Shown here in pieces: positions 44,871 through 56,734 of a stretch of 64,000 bases of DNA (the first letter of the stretch is position 1; each line of letters starts with the position of its first letter). The notes beneath the pieces are model-generated. The model had not been told where the DNA came from and made no database searches. It saw nothing but the letters and a program-made list of their open reading frames with translations. The translations under genes and the position numbers were made by a program. The DNA comes from Prunus persica (lineage: Eukaryota; Streptophyta; Magnoliopsida; Rosales; Rosaceae), in NCBI RefSeq assembly GCF_000346465.2, contig NC_034014.1:20554367-20618366 (forward strand), given 5' to 3'.

Positions 44871-46231
44871 TAGTTCATTGATTTCTTGGCTATGTGGATG
44901 AATAAAAAATTCAGAATCAGATGATCTGAGAAAAATGCCATTTCCGTGGGATACTACTCCATGGAAACAAATAAGAAAAAGAGAAACAAAGATTGGAAAG
45001 AACAAAACTGGGCGAAATATTGATTATGTTTGTCCAGTTGGTGATGCACTGAAAAACAAAAGATAGGTTTGTAAAGAACACCTAGTGAAACATATAATAA
45101 AACCAAGACTATATAATTAGGAACAATACCGACAACTACTTTATTGGTCTAAATAAGGGTTCTAGAATCATAAATAACTAGCTATATGCTCCCTAAATTT
45201 GTTAAATTCTCATCGTAGTTGAGAATATAAAGCCAAAGAAAACAAACCCAGACCATATGAACAAAGAATTAAGGAGCTTAATCCTAATCATATCACTTTA
45301 AGCTGTTCAAACTTCAACTAAGGCCTACGTCAACCCTTTTTTTCTTCAAATCTAATCCAAACAACCCATAAGTTCTCAACAAAAAAAGAAGAAAAAAGTT
45401 GAATTTAAATTGTGGGCATTGTCTGATCCATACCACTTGAGAATTAAGCAACAACATAGAAAAAAAAAATAATCCATTAAGATTAATTGATAAAGCCCAT
45501 CGATTGGAAAAGTTCATCGAAACTAAAACAATTTCGAGAATCTGATTTGAAACCTGAATAAAACGTTTGAGATTACCTACCCAAATTTTGAAGAATTGGG
45601 TTTTTAATATATTTTTTTCCTTTTATCGAGTAAGAAATAATTAACACTGTTGAAAATAGAGTGCAAGTTAGAAAATTAAGTATATAAAAAAAAAGAAATA
45701 ATATAAAAGTAAACTAAAAAGAAATTAAAATAAAGTAAGAATAAAATAGGAAAGAGAGAGAACAAAAAAGAACAAAATTGATTAAAAAATATTTAAAAAA
45801 TAAAAAAGAGGGTAAGTAGACAAAAGAGAAGTGGGAAAATGAAAAAAAAACCTCTAGAAACCATATTTGGAGTAACATACAAAAAATTGTGTAAAATATT
45901 AGCGAGATCCTAGCTTAATTAGGATATTTATTTCCTAGTTTATTAGGATTATATTTCTTTCCTTTTGTACAGATATTGTGTAATTAGGATTTTATCTTTT
46001 TCTTAGTTTGACCCTACTAGGGTTACATCTTTGTACTATAAATACCTTCTTTTGAAGAATAAAATACAACCTGAAAAATATTCTACCCATATTATTTAAC
46101 TTAAAATAGAACCATTAATATTATGTAGGGATATATATATATATTTATTTAAAAATAAAATAAAATATAACATACAAAATCCAAAAAAAATAAATTAAAA
46201 AAAAAAGAGGAAACACATGCACTAATATCAT
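44871..46231. other. AT-rich spacer, possible old solo LTR
   Basis: 45890-46090 has an LTR-like look: TGTGTAAAATATTAGCG start, TATAAATACC box near 46039, AATAAAATACA soon after. No clean target duplication was seen. The rest is low-complexity AT sequence with no gene. Confidence 0.4.
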
Positions 46232-46234
46232 TAA

Positions 46235-46597
46235 GGGCTAGTTTGGCATTGCTGTGATGTGAAAATAATCGTTGTCAGATTTGCTGTGAGAGAAATTAGC
46301 TGTGAGAGAAAGCAGTTTGGCGTTTGGTAAAATTTTTGTTAAAAGTGTTGTTGGTATTGATTTTATGCATAATTAGAAAATGATTGCCGCATAATCATTA
46401 AACCCAGCGCCTCTTCGAAACTGATTCCTGCATAATCAGAAAATGAAAGCACCTCATTAGTTTCTTTCCTTTATAGCTTTCTCTCACAGCAATTTTTAAC
46501 AATAAGTGATTTTCTCACAGTTTACCAAAAGGATTGGACTTCTCAAAATTTTTTAAAAATCACTTATTACCCCAAATAAGCAATACAAAACGGGCAC
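46235..46597. mobile_element. Tourist/Harbinger-like MITE (363 bp)
   Basis: The ends GGGCTAGTTTGGCATTGCT and, inverted, GTGCCCGTTTTGTATTGCT form about 19-bp imperfect TIRs. Both sides carry TAA (46232-46234, 46598-46600), the PIF/Harbinger target duplication. No coding capacity. The TIR differs from that of the full Harbinger at 3600, so that element is not its obvious source. Confidence 0.75.
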
Positions 46598-46664
46598 TAA
46601 GTGGGGGTACAATGTATGCATGGGTAAGGTTTATGTGTGAGAGAGTAGCAAAATTGTGCGTTGT

Positions 46665-46844
46665 AGAGAAACAAAAAAAAGTCGTGTCATGATTACAAGT
46701 GTATTAGAGACAATTTTAGAAATAAATAACCATCAGCTTTATTGAAAAAGGACCGTGAAGTAAAATTTCAAAAGTACTGTCCTTAATCAAGTGGGCTCTC
46801 ATTCTGGAGTTATTAATTATGTTCTCCCTTTATATTCAGGCATT
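46665..46844. repeat. NLR 5'-flank duplication, copy A, left part
   Basis: Matches 54240-54433 (GTCGTGTCATGATTACAAG; ATCAGCTTTATTGAAAA; CCGTGAAGTAAAATTTCAAA). Copy A continues after the LTR element at 52945. Confidence 0.85.
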
Positions 46845-47315
46845 TGTTGTAAAATGAACTGGTATATATGCGAATATGGAGCTGCACGTAAAGTAGATGA
46901 GACACAGTATTTAACGAGGTTCGGCTATACCTACATCCCCGGAGAGCAGCAGCAGTAACTTTTCCACTATGTAAAATAATAGGGCTACAACTTTGTGTTT
47001 ACAATATGTATGGCTCACTCAATTTTCTCTCTTGGAGAATTTCTCTCTTGCTCTCTTTCTTCTCAACTCACTCACCCTCATTCTTCCTTCTCTTCCTCTT
47101 CTCTATGTGTGTTTACAAGCAAATATAATGCCTATTTATAGGCAAAGCAAATGGAATTAATGGAGACATAATGATTTATCCCTAACCCCATTATCTCATC
47201 TTTTGACTAATACCTACTAACTTTATCTCCACTAATTCCCACCTAATCTTACCTAATTATCTTCACTAATTCCCACCTAATTTTACCTAATGTGGAATTC
47301 ATTTATTTTATAACA
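46845..47315 (-). repeat. 3' LTR of the 6.1-kb element
   Basis: 471-bp direct repeat of 52474-52944. On the plus strand it begins TGTTGTAAAATGAACTGG and ends TTTTATAACA. Confidence 0.93.
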
Positions 47316-49972
47316 CTCCCCCTTGAAGACCACATGTGATATGTTAGTTGCACAATTAAAGACTTTCTTGGAGAAAAACCCAGTGAGGTAGAAAACTGAT
47401 GGAAGGAAGAAAAAAAAAGTACAGCAATCTGTATAGCATACTTCTGGATGCTCCCCCTGATTAATATCTCCCCCTGATGTCTTCATGACTATCTTTTGGA
47501 GTGAGAATCTTTCGGAGTGAGTGGAGGATATAGCCATTAATAATTCTCGTAGTTGAGTAAGTAAATATATTTCCAGTGAGCTATCTCTATGTAAATCATA
47601 GAAATTTTCAGAGTCCGCGTTTCTAACAAAACTTGGGCTATTTGTAAGTTCACTTGAAAGAATATGCCCGTACATGGTGTTATGCGGAGATAGCATCAAA
47701 TATACCTCACATCATCCCAAAATGATGGTGATGGAGTTGAGCCCTATCTGGAAAATATGATGTCCGGTCCAATATACTTCCGGAAAATCATTAAAGTGTC
47801 CAACGGATAATCCTCATAAAAATGCTTCAATACTTTCTTAGTATAAGCAAGAATCTCGTTGGCATAATGCTCGATCCTTAAGTCGAGACAAATATTTCTT
47901 TGAACTCTGCAGAAGCTTTAATGTGTTGCAATCACATTATAATCAATGTACTCACTGAGGTAATTTATGCTTATTAATATTGAGTACAAATTTTGTGCTT
48001 CAAGCACATGTCCTTTAGGGACTTGCTTTATGCAATGTCAATCCTCTCAACGGATTTTGTCTAAAAAGGGTTTAAACTTTATGACACATTATATAGCTTT
48101 TACCCAGCTATTTATATATCTTTAGGAAATCGCTTTTGGCGATATGCTCCGTGCATTTAATAACCTTTAAAGATAATATGTTGGTCTCCGTAATTGTGTA
48201 ATAAGAGGGGGCACAATTGAATCTGTAAATATGGAGAAAACCCAACATTCCTTGTTTCTGCTAGAAAACAGTGTGTCATACAAAGTAGGTATATTCCCTT
48301 TTATTCCGAACACCCAAGTATAAATTTCAGTATTAACATCTTTTGGGGTTCGTACTGTGAGTTTGTTCTTTCACGTTCATTCTCATCTATAATGGAATTA
48401 CCTCATTCCATTTTGGCCAATGATATTGTCGACATTTAATAATTGAACGCGGTTCCAATCAACACAGCCCATTGATGATTTGAGTAGCTACTCCAAAACC
48501 AAAAATTGTCATTCATCAATTCATGATCTCACAATTCTCATGTGCATGCGCATGCATCAATTATAAGCATTTATTTGCCTTTGGGTACCCAAGCCACTTC
48601 ATGGGGCTTTTATTATGTGAGAATGTGGATTATAACCTCCATTGGAGCGTTATTTAGCAGTAGGGCGTGGATAATCTCCATTTAGGGAGTTGGAACATTT
48701 AGAACCCATATATCTGTTATGCCGAAGGCATGTTACAGATTAATACATACATGTCAATTAATTTCTGGGACCTTAACCCATATGATGGGACTTTAACCCA
48801 TATAATTTGCTACGCATTAGGCGTGCATAATATCAATATTGACATGTCAAAGGATTGTCCTTTCGGGACTTCAATCCACATCATTTGCTACGCAACAGGC
48901 GTGCATCATATTGATCACTGCTATACCCATATTCTGTTCTTATGGTACATTAATCTGTGCAGTGTATTATCAATGTATCCAACTTGCAATCTGTAAAATT
49001 TGCATTCATAATTCATGGATACATACAAGCCATTCTTTTGGAACGGACTTATCTTTCAAGATAAAATATCAAATAAGTATATAAGCATAAAATAACACAA
49101 GTATTGCTTACGTCCTTAGGTGGGAGAAACTTTTCTCAAGTATCATTCAAGCTTGTATCGGCCCAGTAAATGTAGCGCTTGATGATCTAGTTATATCCTG
49201 CAAGAGTAAAATCACAACTCTTTTCTCTGTCAAAAACAAATAACCCTCAGAGAGTTACAAAAAGAGAAAAAATGCAAAAAATTGTGATATTGATTGCAAG
49301 AGAAGGTAAGCAATCAGGGAAGGAAGCTGGTGGGAGCAAACAACAAGCTCTCATTTCTCCTAGTCTAGAAGGACCTCAGGATATTAGAGCATAAGGTCGC
49401 CTTCACAGTTCCCGGATGTGGCGAAAACGTGATCAGGGATAGTCTCGCTTCCTGAATGGATGATCAGAGATAGTCTTGCTTCTTGGGCATATTAAGTGCT
49501 CACTGATAAGAAAAATAAGTAGATATCACATCACTAGGTATGCAGTAAACTGGATGTCTTCTGCAAAGAAAATTTCGTTAGTAACACATTTATACACAAA
49601 TACAATGAATAGGTAGAACCGGTGAATTTCAAATTAACCATAGGAAAATTGCGAGATTCTCGGGATACTTTTGAAAAAGTAGCTCCGTGAAATCCGTAAA
49701 GCAAGATCGGCTTTTGACGAAAATAATAATTTGAAAACGCAGAAAGTGCCGACAAATATTAATGGAGGCCACGTGAAGTTTTGGAATCTGAGAAAGAAAA
49801 AGATAATATGGGGATCCGAAAAGATATTGGGATCCTGAAAAACTGTAGCCATATTTCCTCCTATAGATATTGCCTTTGCAAAACTTGATTGGAGCAACTG
49901 CGTTTCAACTTAACTTCCTTCATTTTCTGAAACTTTAGTTTTCTTAAGGCTTTCTTCGAAACCTTCTTAAAA

Positions 49973-50524
49973 ATGACTTCCTCTTCTTCCTGCCCAAATT
50001 ATATCAATTTAAATGATACTCCCACAACAACCAGTGACGCCCAAGTTTGGCGTCCATCCTTTGTATCCAAAAATCGTCATCTCACAGTTAATGATTCTGC
50101 GATGATGAATGATGCTACTGCTGTCATAGTAGCTAGGAATTTCATTACTCCAATGGATGAAATGTTGTTGACAGGGAGATCAGAGGAAGAGGCTATTGAT
50201 GACTCAATGGCTTTTAGCATTCAGAGTGCTGCTTCTGTTTCTAACATGGCTGATCGTTTGCGTGCCAGAGCAAACGAAGTTGAGAATTTAACAACTGAAA
50301 ATTCGTCTCTCCAAAGAATGCTTCATGAGTCTCAACAGGAGGTTGAGAAACTTAAAGGAGAGAATAATGCCTTGTTGAAACTGGTGAGTTCGTACTCTGT
50401 TGATACACTGAGAAGGCTAGACATGCTGCAGGTCTCCAATGAAAGAATTTTGGGAGACCATGAGAGGCTCATGGCTAAGCTTAAGAGGCGTCGTCCTCTT
50501 TCTTCAGAGGCTTCCGGAACATAA
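49973..50524 (+). CDS. Coiled-coil ORF of 183 aa, antisense to its host retrotransposon
   Basis: Opens MTSSSSCPNYINLNDTPTTT, has a middle segment VIVARNFITPMDEMLLTGRS, and then a strong coiled coil of about 80 residues (ADRLRARANEVENLTTENSS; LQRMLHESQQEVEKLKGENN; MLQVSNERILGDHERLMAKL) ending in the basic KRRRPLSS. No catalytic motif or membrane segment is seen. The family was not recognised; it resembles hypothetical leucine-zipper-like proteins seen beside plant retroelements. It is transcribed against the element's own direction, starts directly after an AT-rich leader, and is followed by AATAAT. It is the only long ORF in the interior and is free of lesions. It may be an element-borne antisense gene or a captured host exon. 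Confidence 0.55.
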   Translation: MTSSSSCPNYINLNDTPTTTSDAQVWRPSFVSKNRHLTVNDSAMMNDATAVIVARNFITPMDEMLLTGRSEEEAIDDSMAFSIQSAASVSNMADRLRARANEVENLTTENSSLQRMLHESQQEVEKLKGENNALLKLVSSYSVDTLRRLDMLQVSNERILGDHERLMAKLKRRRPLSSEASGT

Positions 50525-51643
50525 TGTATTTTTATAGATTTTACAGGGCCTGCACCTTTATTGCAGGAAAAAATCTATCTGTTGTATGTTCCTGTTATAA
50601 TAATTGCGCACATTCTTAAACTTGCAATTGTGGTTTTTACGTCTTTTCAAAATGACGGTTTGGAACCTTGTGCCTTATAGGTTCAAATAACCACATCGAC
50701 TCTCCCAAATTTCATATTTCAATGTATGGAACTTTTGGCCTGTGCAAAACACAAAACTCAGAATTTATTCACCCTTTTCAAATGGACATGAAATATGAAT
50801 TGAGTAAAAGCCACGCTAATATCTTATATATTTGGGTTCATGAGCTTCCGGCCCAGATATAACAAAATGTGAGGGGAGCCTCAATTCATCATTCTCTTAT
50901 GCCAAAGAAATATGTGGCGTACCACAATTTGCAATAATACCTCAAGGGCTGTCCATTTAATTGTTGGAACTTCAGGTTCTCAACACTGTTAGATTTTGAA
51001 CCTCAAGTCAAAATCACATGTTCTCATGGTATGGACATTTAATCCCCTTAGATTTTGAACTTCGGGCCAAAATCACATATTCTCATGGTATGAACATTTT
51101 TACAATTTTCTGTACATATTTCTGGACTTCAAGCCCTTACATAATTGTCCATGTTTTGAGAAACTTCTGGCATCTCATTTAATTGCTCATCCATGAGTTT
51201 AAGGAACTGCAGGTTCCCCTTTTTGAATAGTGATGGTTTATCCAAAATGATTAATATTTATGTATACGTCACTATTCATATATCCGGTACTATTCATCAA
51301 GTCATGAATACGTATCTATTCATGTGTACAATACATTTGCCAGTACAGTTATCATCCATGTGTACGGCATTATGAACCAATACGGTACTGTTACATCATT
51401 AAGGAACCCCAGGTCCTTATTTACATGTCAGGGATCAAGGACCTTCAAGTCCAATTACATGTTTACAAATATAGTACCGGAGAGACTGCCAGCTCTCATG
51501 TTAACATCATCATCAAGGATCTTCAAGTCCTGATGTAATTATATGATGAGGATCAAGGAACTTCTGGTCCTGATCTGCATACTGTAAAAAACTCATCATA
51601 CAACACATTTAATCCATAAAATAAATTGTTAGTAAATAAATTA

Positions 51644-52140
51644 CTGGTATGGACGATAAACCCGCACCATACTTTAAATAAATGTAAATGTGCGGTAAAT
51701 TAAATTCATAAAGTTAAGGTGCTTGTATGGGCATTAATTCTGCTCCATACATTTAAATAAAAGTAAAGGCGTGGACGATAAACCCGCACCACCCTTTTAA
51801 ATAAATGTAAATGTGCGGTAAAATTAAATTCATAAAGTTAAGGTGCTTGTATGGGCATTAATTCTGCTCCATACATTTAAATAAAAGTAAAGGCGTGGAC
51901 GATAAACCCGCACCACCCTTTTAAATAAATGTAAATGTGCGGTAAATTAAATTCATAAATTAAATTGTTTGCTGTATGGACGTTAATCCCGCACCATACT
52001 TTAAATAAAATTAAATGTGCGGTAAAGTAAATGGTGCTTGTATGGGCACTAATTCTGCTCCATACATTTAAATAGAAGTAAAGGCGTGGACGATAAACCC
52101 GCACCACCCTTTTAAATAAATACTGTTGTATGGGTAATAA
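51644..52140. repeat. Tandem repeats near the 5' end of the 6.1-kb element
   Basis: Units of about 124 bp with GTGGACGATAAACCCGCACC at 51771 and 51895 and a longer interval to the next at 52086 (191 bp). A related unit at 51650 reads GGACGATAAACCCGCACC. Each also carries TATGGGCATTAATTCTGCTC. They lie in the untranslated leader of the element (minus sense). Confidence 0.8.
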
Positions 52141-52473
52141 GCCTACACCATACAGTAAATATAATATATTATATTACTTTAAGTAAAAGTAAATTTGCGG
52201 TAAGGTAAAGGCAATTATTGGTGGGTTCTCATCAACACCACGATCAAATAGTATAGCAGATAATATTATTATCGTTTGTGGAAGGCATCATGCTTGTCTC
52301 TTAAATCAAATGCTTTCCACCTGTAATCTGCACACAGTTGGTTTGCTCGTATATCTCTCTTGCAGACCACATCTCCTCCACTACTTTTCTTCCTTACATC
52401 AACATAAGGGTTAGTAGTATAGATAATAGTGCAACACAAAAATTATACCTGAGAGCTTTTCGTGCTGATAACG

Positions 52474-52944
52474 TGTTGTAAAATGAACTGGTATATATGC
52501 GAATATTGAGCTGCACGTAAAGTAGATGAGACACAGTATTTAACGAGGTTCGGCTATGCCTACATCCCCGGAGAGCAGCAGCAGTAACTTTTCCACTATG
52601 TAAAATAATAGGGCTACAACTTTGTGTTTACAATATGTATGGCTCACTCAATTTTCTCTCTTGGAGAATTTCTCTCTTGCTCTCTTTCTTCTCAACTCAC
52701 TCACCCTCATTCTTCCTTCTCTTCCTCTTCTCTATGTGTGTTTACAAGCAAATATAATGCCTATTTATAGGCAAAGCAAATGGAATTAATGGAGACATAA
52801 TGATTTATCCCCAACCCCATTATCTCATCTTTTGACTAATACCTACTAACTTTATCTCCACTAATTCCCACCTAATCTTACCTAATTATCTCCACTAATT
52901 CCCACCTAATTTTACCTAATGTGGAATTCATTTATTTTATAACA
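52474..52944 (-). repeat. 5' LTR of the 6.1-kb element
   Basis: 471-bp direct repeat of 46845-47315, near identical. Confidence 0.93.
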
Positions 52945-54200
52945 GCATTTTATTTGTTTACAACAAAAAGATGCAAAAAAGCTCCTTTCAAAATTCAAAT
53001 ATAAAAACCTAGGGGCAAAATCATCCAAGTAAGATAAAATTTCTTTATGCAAAAGAAATTCGGGGTAGGTCGTTATATTTTACACGTAGTTAAGATTGTT
53101 CGATGAGGTTTGTCTAACTTGCCAGTGCATGCCTTTTGACTCTATAACAGCTCCTATTAGCGCTTGAGTGCCCATCATTACAGCTCCAATTGGCGCTTTT
53201 TTACACATTATAAAGTATAATTATCCTTAAGTAAGCGCACATTATGGACAAACATAAAATATTTGCTCAATTAATATGACAAAAACATTCCCGTCCCCGT
53301 CCTTGCTCCCCATCCTCATCCCCGTCTCCCCCCTTCATCCCTGGTATGAAATTTCGGAAAATTCCGGTCTCCGTCTCCATCGGGAGATTATATCCCAAAT
53401 CTGACCCGAATCCTCGATTATATATTTAAACAAATATAAAAACTATTCATATTACACTTCAATTTCAACATAAACTATCATTGAACTTAATTAAATTCAA
53501 TTAAACTATAAAAATTTCATTCAACTACTCAAATTCATTTAAATTCAATTTGAGAAAAATAACAAAATCATATATTATTCTTAAAGAAAATGGGGTAAAA
53601 ATTAATGAAACTAATACAACATAGTGTTTTCATCAACAATTCATCATCAAGATGAATGTCCTCACTCAATGGAAAACGAAAACATCTTGCGCAAGAAAGG
53701 GATATGTGGCTGTACATACAGCTGCTAAATTACAACTGCCATGCTACTTTAATAGACTAATCTAACTTAACTTAATATTATTTAATTAGTTATTTATACA
53801 TTAAAACTTTTTAATTATTATATTATATTATGTTATATATATTTATTAATTTAAAATAAATATATTATTTATTGGGCTGGGTTCGAGGATGAGGAACTTG
53901 TGATCACAACACGATGAAAACAGACCCACTTTTTCAGCAATAACTTATGATCATCTCTCTCTTCTAGCAATAATAAATATATCATTTATTGCCTTACCCT
54001 ATTTCTGTACATTTGGGCATCGACCCACCACCACACAATGGAATCTTATATTTATTTCTCTTCTAGCAATAAATATATCATTTACTGCCTTACCTTATTT
54101 TTGATTTTTAAATTTTGTGTTACATCCGGCTTATTGCTCCCCGGAATCAATTCTACATGTGTTGTATGCATAGCAAAAGTGTGTGTTGGGTAGCAGAAAG
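52945..54200. repeat. NLR 5'-flank duplication, copy A, right part
   Basis: Runs parallel to copy B (54430-56690) through GGGGCAAAATCATCCAAGTA, TACACGTAGTTAAG, ATTATCCTTAAGTAAGCGCA, CATCAACAATTCATC, and finally CACCACACAATGGAATCTTA and CCCCGGAATCAATTCTA. In copy B the same sequence ends at the NLR3 start codon. Copy A has no NLR after it. Confidence 0.85.
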
Positions 54201-54661
54201 AGAAAAAATAATGTAAAAACCATACGATAATTATAGAGATGTCGTGTTATGATTACAAGGGTATTAGAGACAATTTAAGAAATAAAACCATCAGCTTTAT
54301 TGAAAATAGGACCGGATGATCAGTAATTTCTTGCCGCACATACCGTGAAGTAAAATTTCAAAATTTCTGTCCTTAATCAAGTGGGCTCGCATTCTGGAGT
54401 TACTAATCATTTTCTCACTCTATATTCCGGCATTTTATTTGTTGACAATAAAAGGATGCAAAAAGATCCTTTCAAAATTCAAATCTGAAAATCTAGGGGC
54501 AAAATCATCCAAGTAAGCAAAAATTTCTCTATTGAAAAGAAATTTCGGGACAGGTCGTTTTATTTTACACGTAGTTAAGGTCGTTCGGTGAGGTTTGTCT
54601 AACCGGTCAATGCACGCCTTTTGACTCCATAATAGCTCCCATTAACGCTTGAGTGCCCATT

Positions 54662-54898
54662 TGTTAAAATATGAATATGGTTTGAATACTTTGAGTTGTT
54701 CTTTATTCTTCTCCATAAGGAGGTATATATAGGAGTTTACATATGAAGGTTTTATAAGGAATTAGATATAGTAAAGAATTAGAAAAGTATCTCCTAATTG
54801 TACAATGATTTATCACTTATATAAAAAATAGGAAAGTAAATCCTTTAATTAATCAAGGAAGTAAATCTCCTTGATTAATTAGAAGACTCACTTCAACA
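54662..54898. mobile_element. Solo LTR (237 bp)
   Basis: Begins TGTTAAAATATG and ends CTTCAACA, with the exact 5-bp duplication CCATT on both sides (54657-54661, 54899-54903). Copy A of the flanking duplication shows the empty site (GAGTGCCCATCATTACAG). It contains a TATATATAGG box (about 54724). The internal part of the retrotransposon was presumably lost by LTR-LTR recombination. Confidence 0.85.
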
Positions 54899-55872
54899 CC
54901 ATTATCACAGCTCCAATTGGAGCCTTTTAACACATTATAAAGTATAATTATCCTTAAGTAAGCGCATATTGTGGACAAACATTTGCTCAATTAGATCAGA
55001 ACTTCCAAGAGCCCAAAGTTTTTTTTTTTTTCTCTCTTTTGAAATAAATCAGAACACCTTCAAGAAAGGAAAAAAAAAAAACAATATTGCATCATGTGCA
55101 TGCCCATCTCGCACGTATAGAAATATCACTGTCATCGTGTTTTTGATGTTTTATGTTTTTAATGCGCACAAAAAGAAAGTTCGCATTAAAATATTTTAAT
55201 GTTGATTGTTAAAATGTGAGCCTTGCATTTTTAGTTTAGTTGAATTAAATTACTATATTTCAGCCAAAAAAAAAAAATACAACATGTGCAGAAAAATTAA
55301 TTTTAAAAAAAATGAATAAAAACACATTAGATGGGAGAGGGATGGGGATGGTATTGTCCTCACTTCCATCCCCGATATGAAATTTTGGGGAATCCCTGAC
55401 CCCGTCCCCATTCAAGGATTATACCCCAAACCACGCCCGAATCCCCAATTATATATATTTAAAAAATATAAAAACTATCCATATTACATTTCACTTTCAC
55501 CTTAAACTATCATTCAACTTAATTAAATTCAATTGAACTATAAGTTTCACTAAACTACTCAAATTCATTTCAATTCAATTTGACATAAATAATAAAATCA
55601 TATAATTTTCTTTGAAAAAATAGGGTAAAAATTAATGAAACTAATACAACATATTGTTTTCATCAACAATTCATCGTCAAGATGAATATCCTCACTCAAT
55701 GGAAAACAAAAAAAAACTTGCACAAGAAAAGGATATGTGGCTGTACATTATACATACAGCTACTAAATCATAGCGGCCATGCTACTTTAATAGAGTAATC
55801 TAACTTAATTTAATATTATTTAATTAGTTATTTATACATTAAAACTTTTTAATTATTATCTATATATATATA

Positions 55873-56341
55873 CCAGAAAATACCCTTGATTAATTCAAAT
55901 ATTAAGAATTGAAATTATTAATTAAATGAAGATAATATGGTAAATTCACATTTTTTTCATACTAAAAAAAATTAAAATTAAAAACAAAATATGATAATAG
56001 GTCATACTTTTATGGAACGTAACTACCCATGTATTTGATATAAAAAAAAAACCATGTTATTTTTTTTTAATTCTAAAAATAAAATATATATTATGTTATA
56101 CTAGCCTATCTGCACGCGCTTCCGCGCTTGCGAGAGGCTTTTTTTTAAAAAAAATTTAAATTTATTTTAGAATTAAAAAAGATAATGGGTAGTTGTGTTC
56201 CATAAAAATATGATCCATTATATGCTTTTTCTTTTTCTTTTTCTTTTTTAAAATATGAAAAAGTGTGAATTTACCGTATTATCCTCATTTAATTAATAAT
56301 TTGAATTCTTAATGTTTGCATTAATCAAGAGCATTTTCTAG
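55873..56341. mobile_element. Long inverted-repeat element (469 bp), TA-flanked
   Basis: The left arm (AGAAAATACCCTTGATTAAT to about 56030) is inverted at about 56180-56341 (ATTAATCAAGAGCATTTTCT end). The arms are about 160-190 bp and AT-rich. A GC-rich centre reads CTGCACGCGCTTCCGCGC. It is absent from duplication copy A, so it is an insertion. A TA flank on both sides fits a mariner/Stowaway-type target, but TA is too common here to prove it. Confidence 0.65.
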
Positions 56342-56734
56342 TATTTGGAATGTTTCACCATTCTCTGCTTTTTGCTTTATATATATAGATATATTTATTA
56401 ATTTAAAATAAATATATCATTTATTGGGCAAAATGATGGAATCTAGTTTTTCAGCAACATGATGAAAGCAAGCCCACTTTTAAAGCAATAATAGACCCAT
56501 AGCAAGATGGAATCTACTTTTTCGGGTTTCCAGAGCAATAATAAAAACATAGCAATAACTTCTGTTCATCTCTCTCTTCTAGTCAATTTGAGCTGAGCCC
56601 CAATCCACCACCACACAATGGAATCTTATCTTCTCATGTATTTTGATTTTTAAAATTTTAAATTGATTGCTCCCCAGAATCAATTCTAGATGTGTTGTTT
56701 TGATTAAGTTAGCATATATCAAAATAAGGCCATT

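Larger units (their letters stand above)
46845..52944 (-). mobile_element. Non-autonomous LTR retrotransposon (LARD-like, 6.1 kb) with an antisense ORF
   Basis: Two 471-bp LTRs (46845-47315, 52474-52944) differ at about four positions by eye. The 5-bp target duplication GCATT is at 46840-46844 and 52945-52949. A purine tract (CTTCAAGGGGGAG on the minus strand) next to the left LTR sets leftward orientation. The PBS region by the right LTR reads TTATCAGCACGAAAAGC on the minus strand and is not the iMet type. The 5.16-kb interior contains no recognisable gag, protease, integrase, RT or RNase H. The stretch next to the polypurine tract (CACTGGGTTTTTCTCC) resembles the untranslated 3' part of plant copia elements. 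One long ORF lies on the opposite strand (49973-50524). Confidence 0.9.
54235..56734 (+). promoter_or_regulatory. NLR3 5' flank (duplication copy B)
   Basis: The second copy of the tandem duplication, directly upstream of the NLR3 ATG at 56735, so it should hold its promoter. It differs from copy A by a solo LTR (54662-54898) and a long-armed inverted-repeat element (55873-56341), and lacks the 6.1-kb LTR element. Confidence 0.7.

Noticed and set aside
45890..46140. Solo LTR or TRIM
   Set aside because: LTR-like TATA and polyadenylation features are present, but no matching target duplication or partner was found, so it is only mentioned in the spacer entry.
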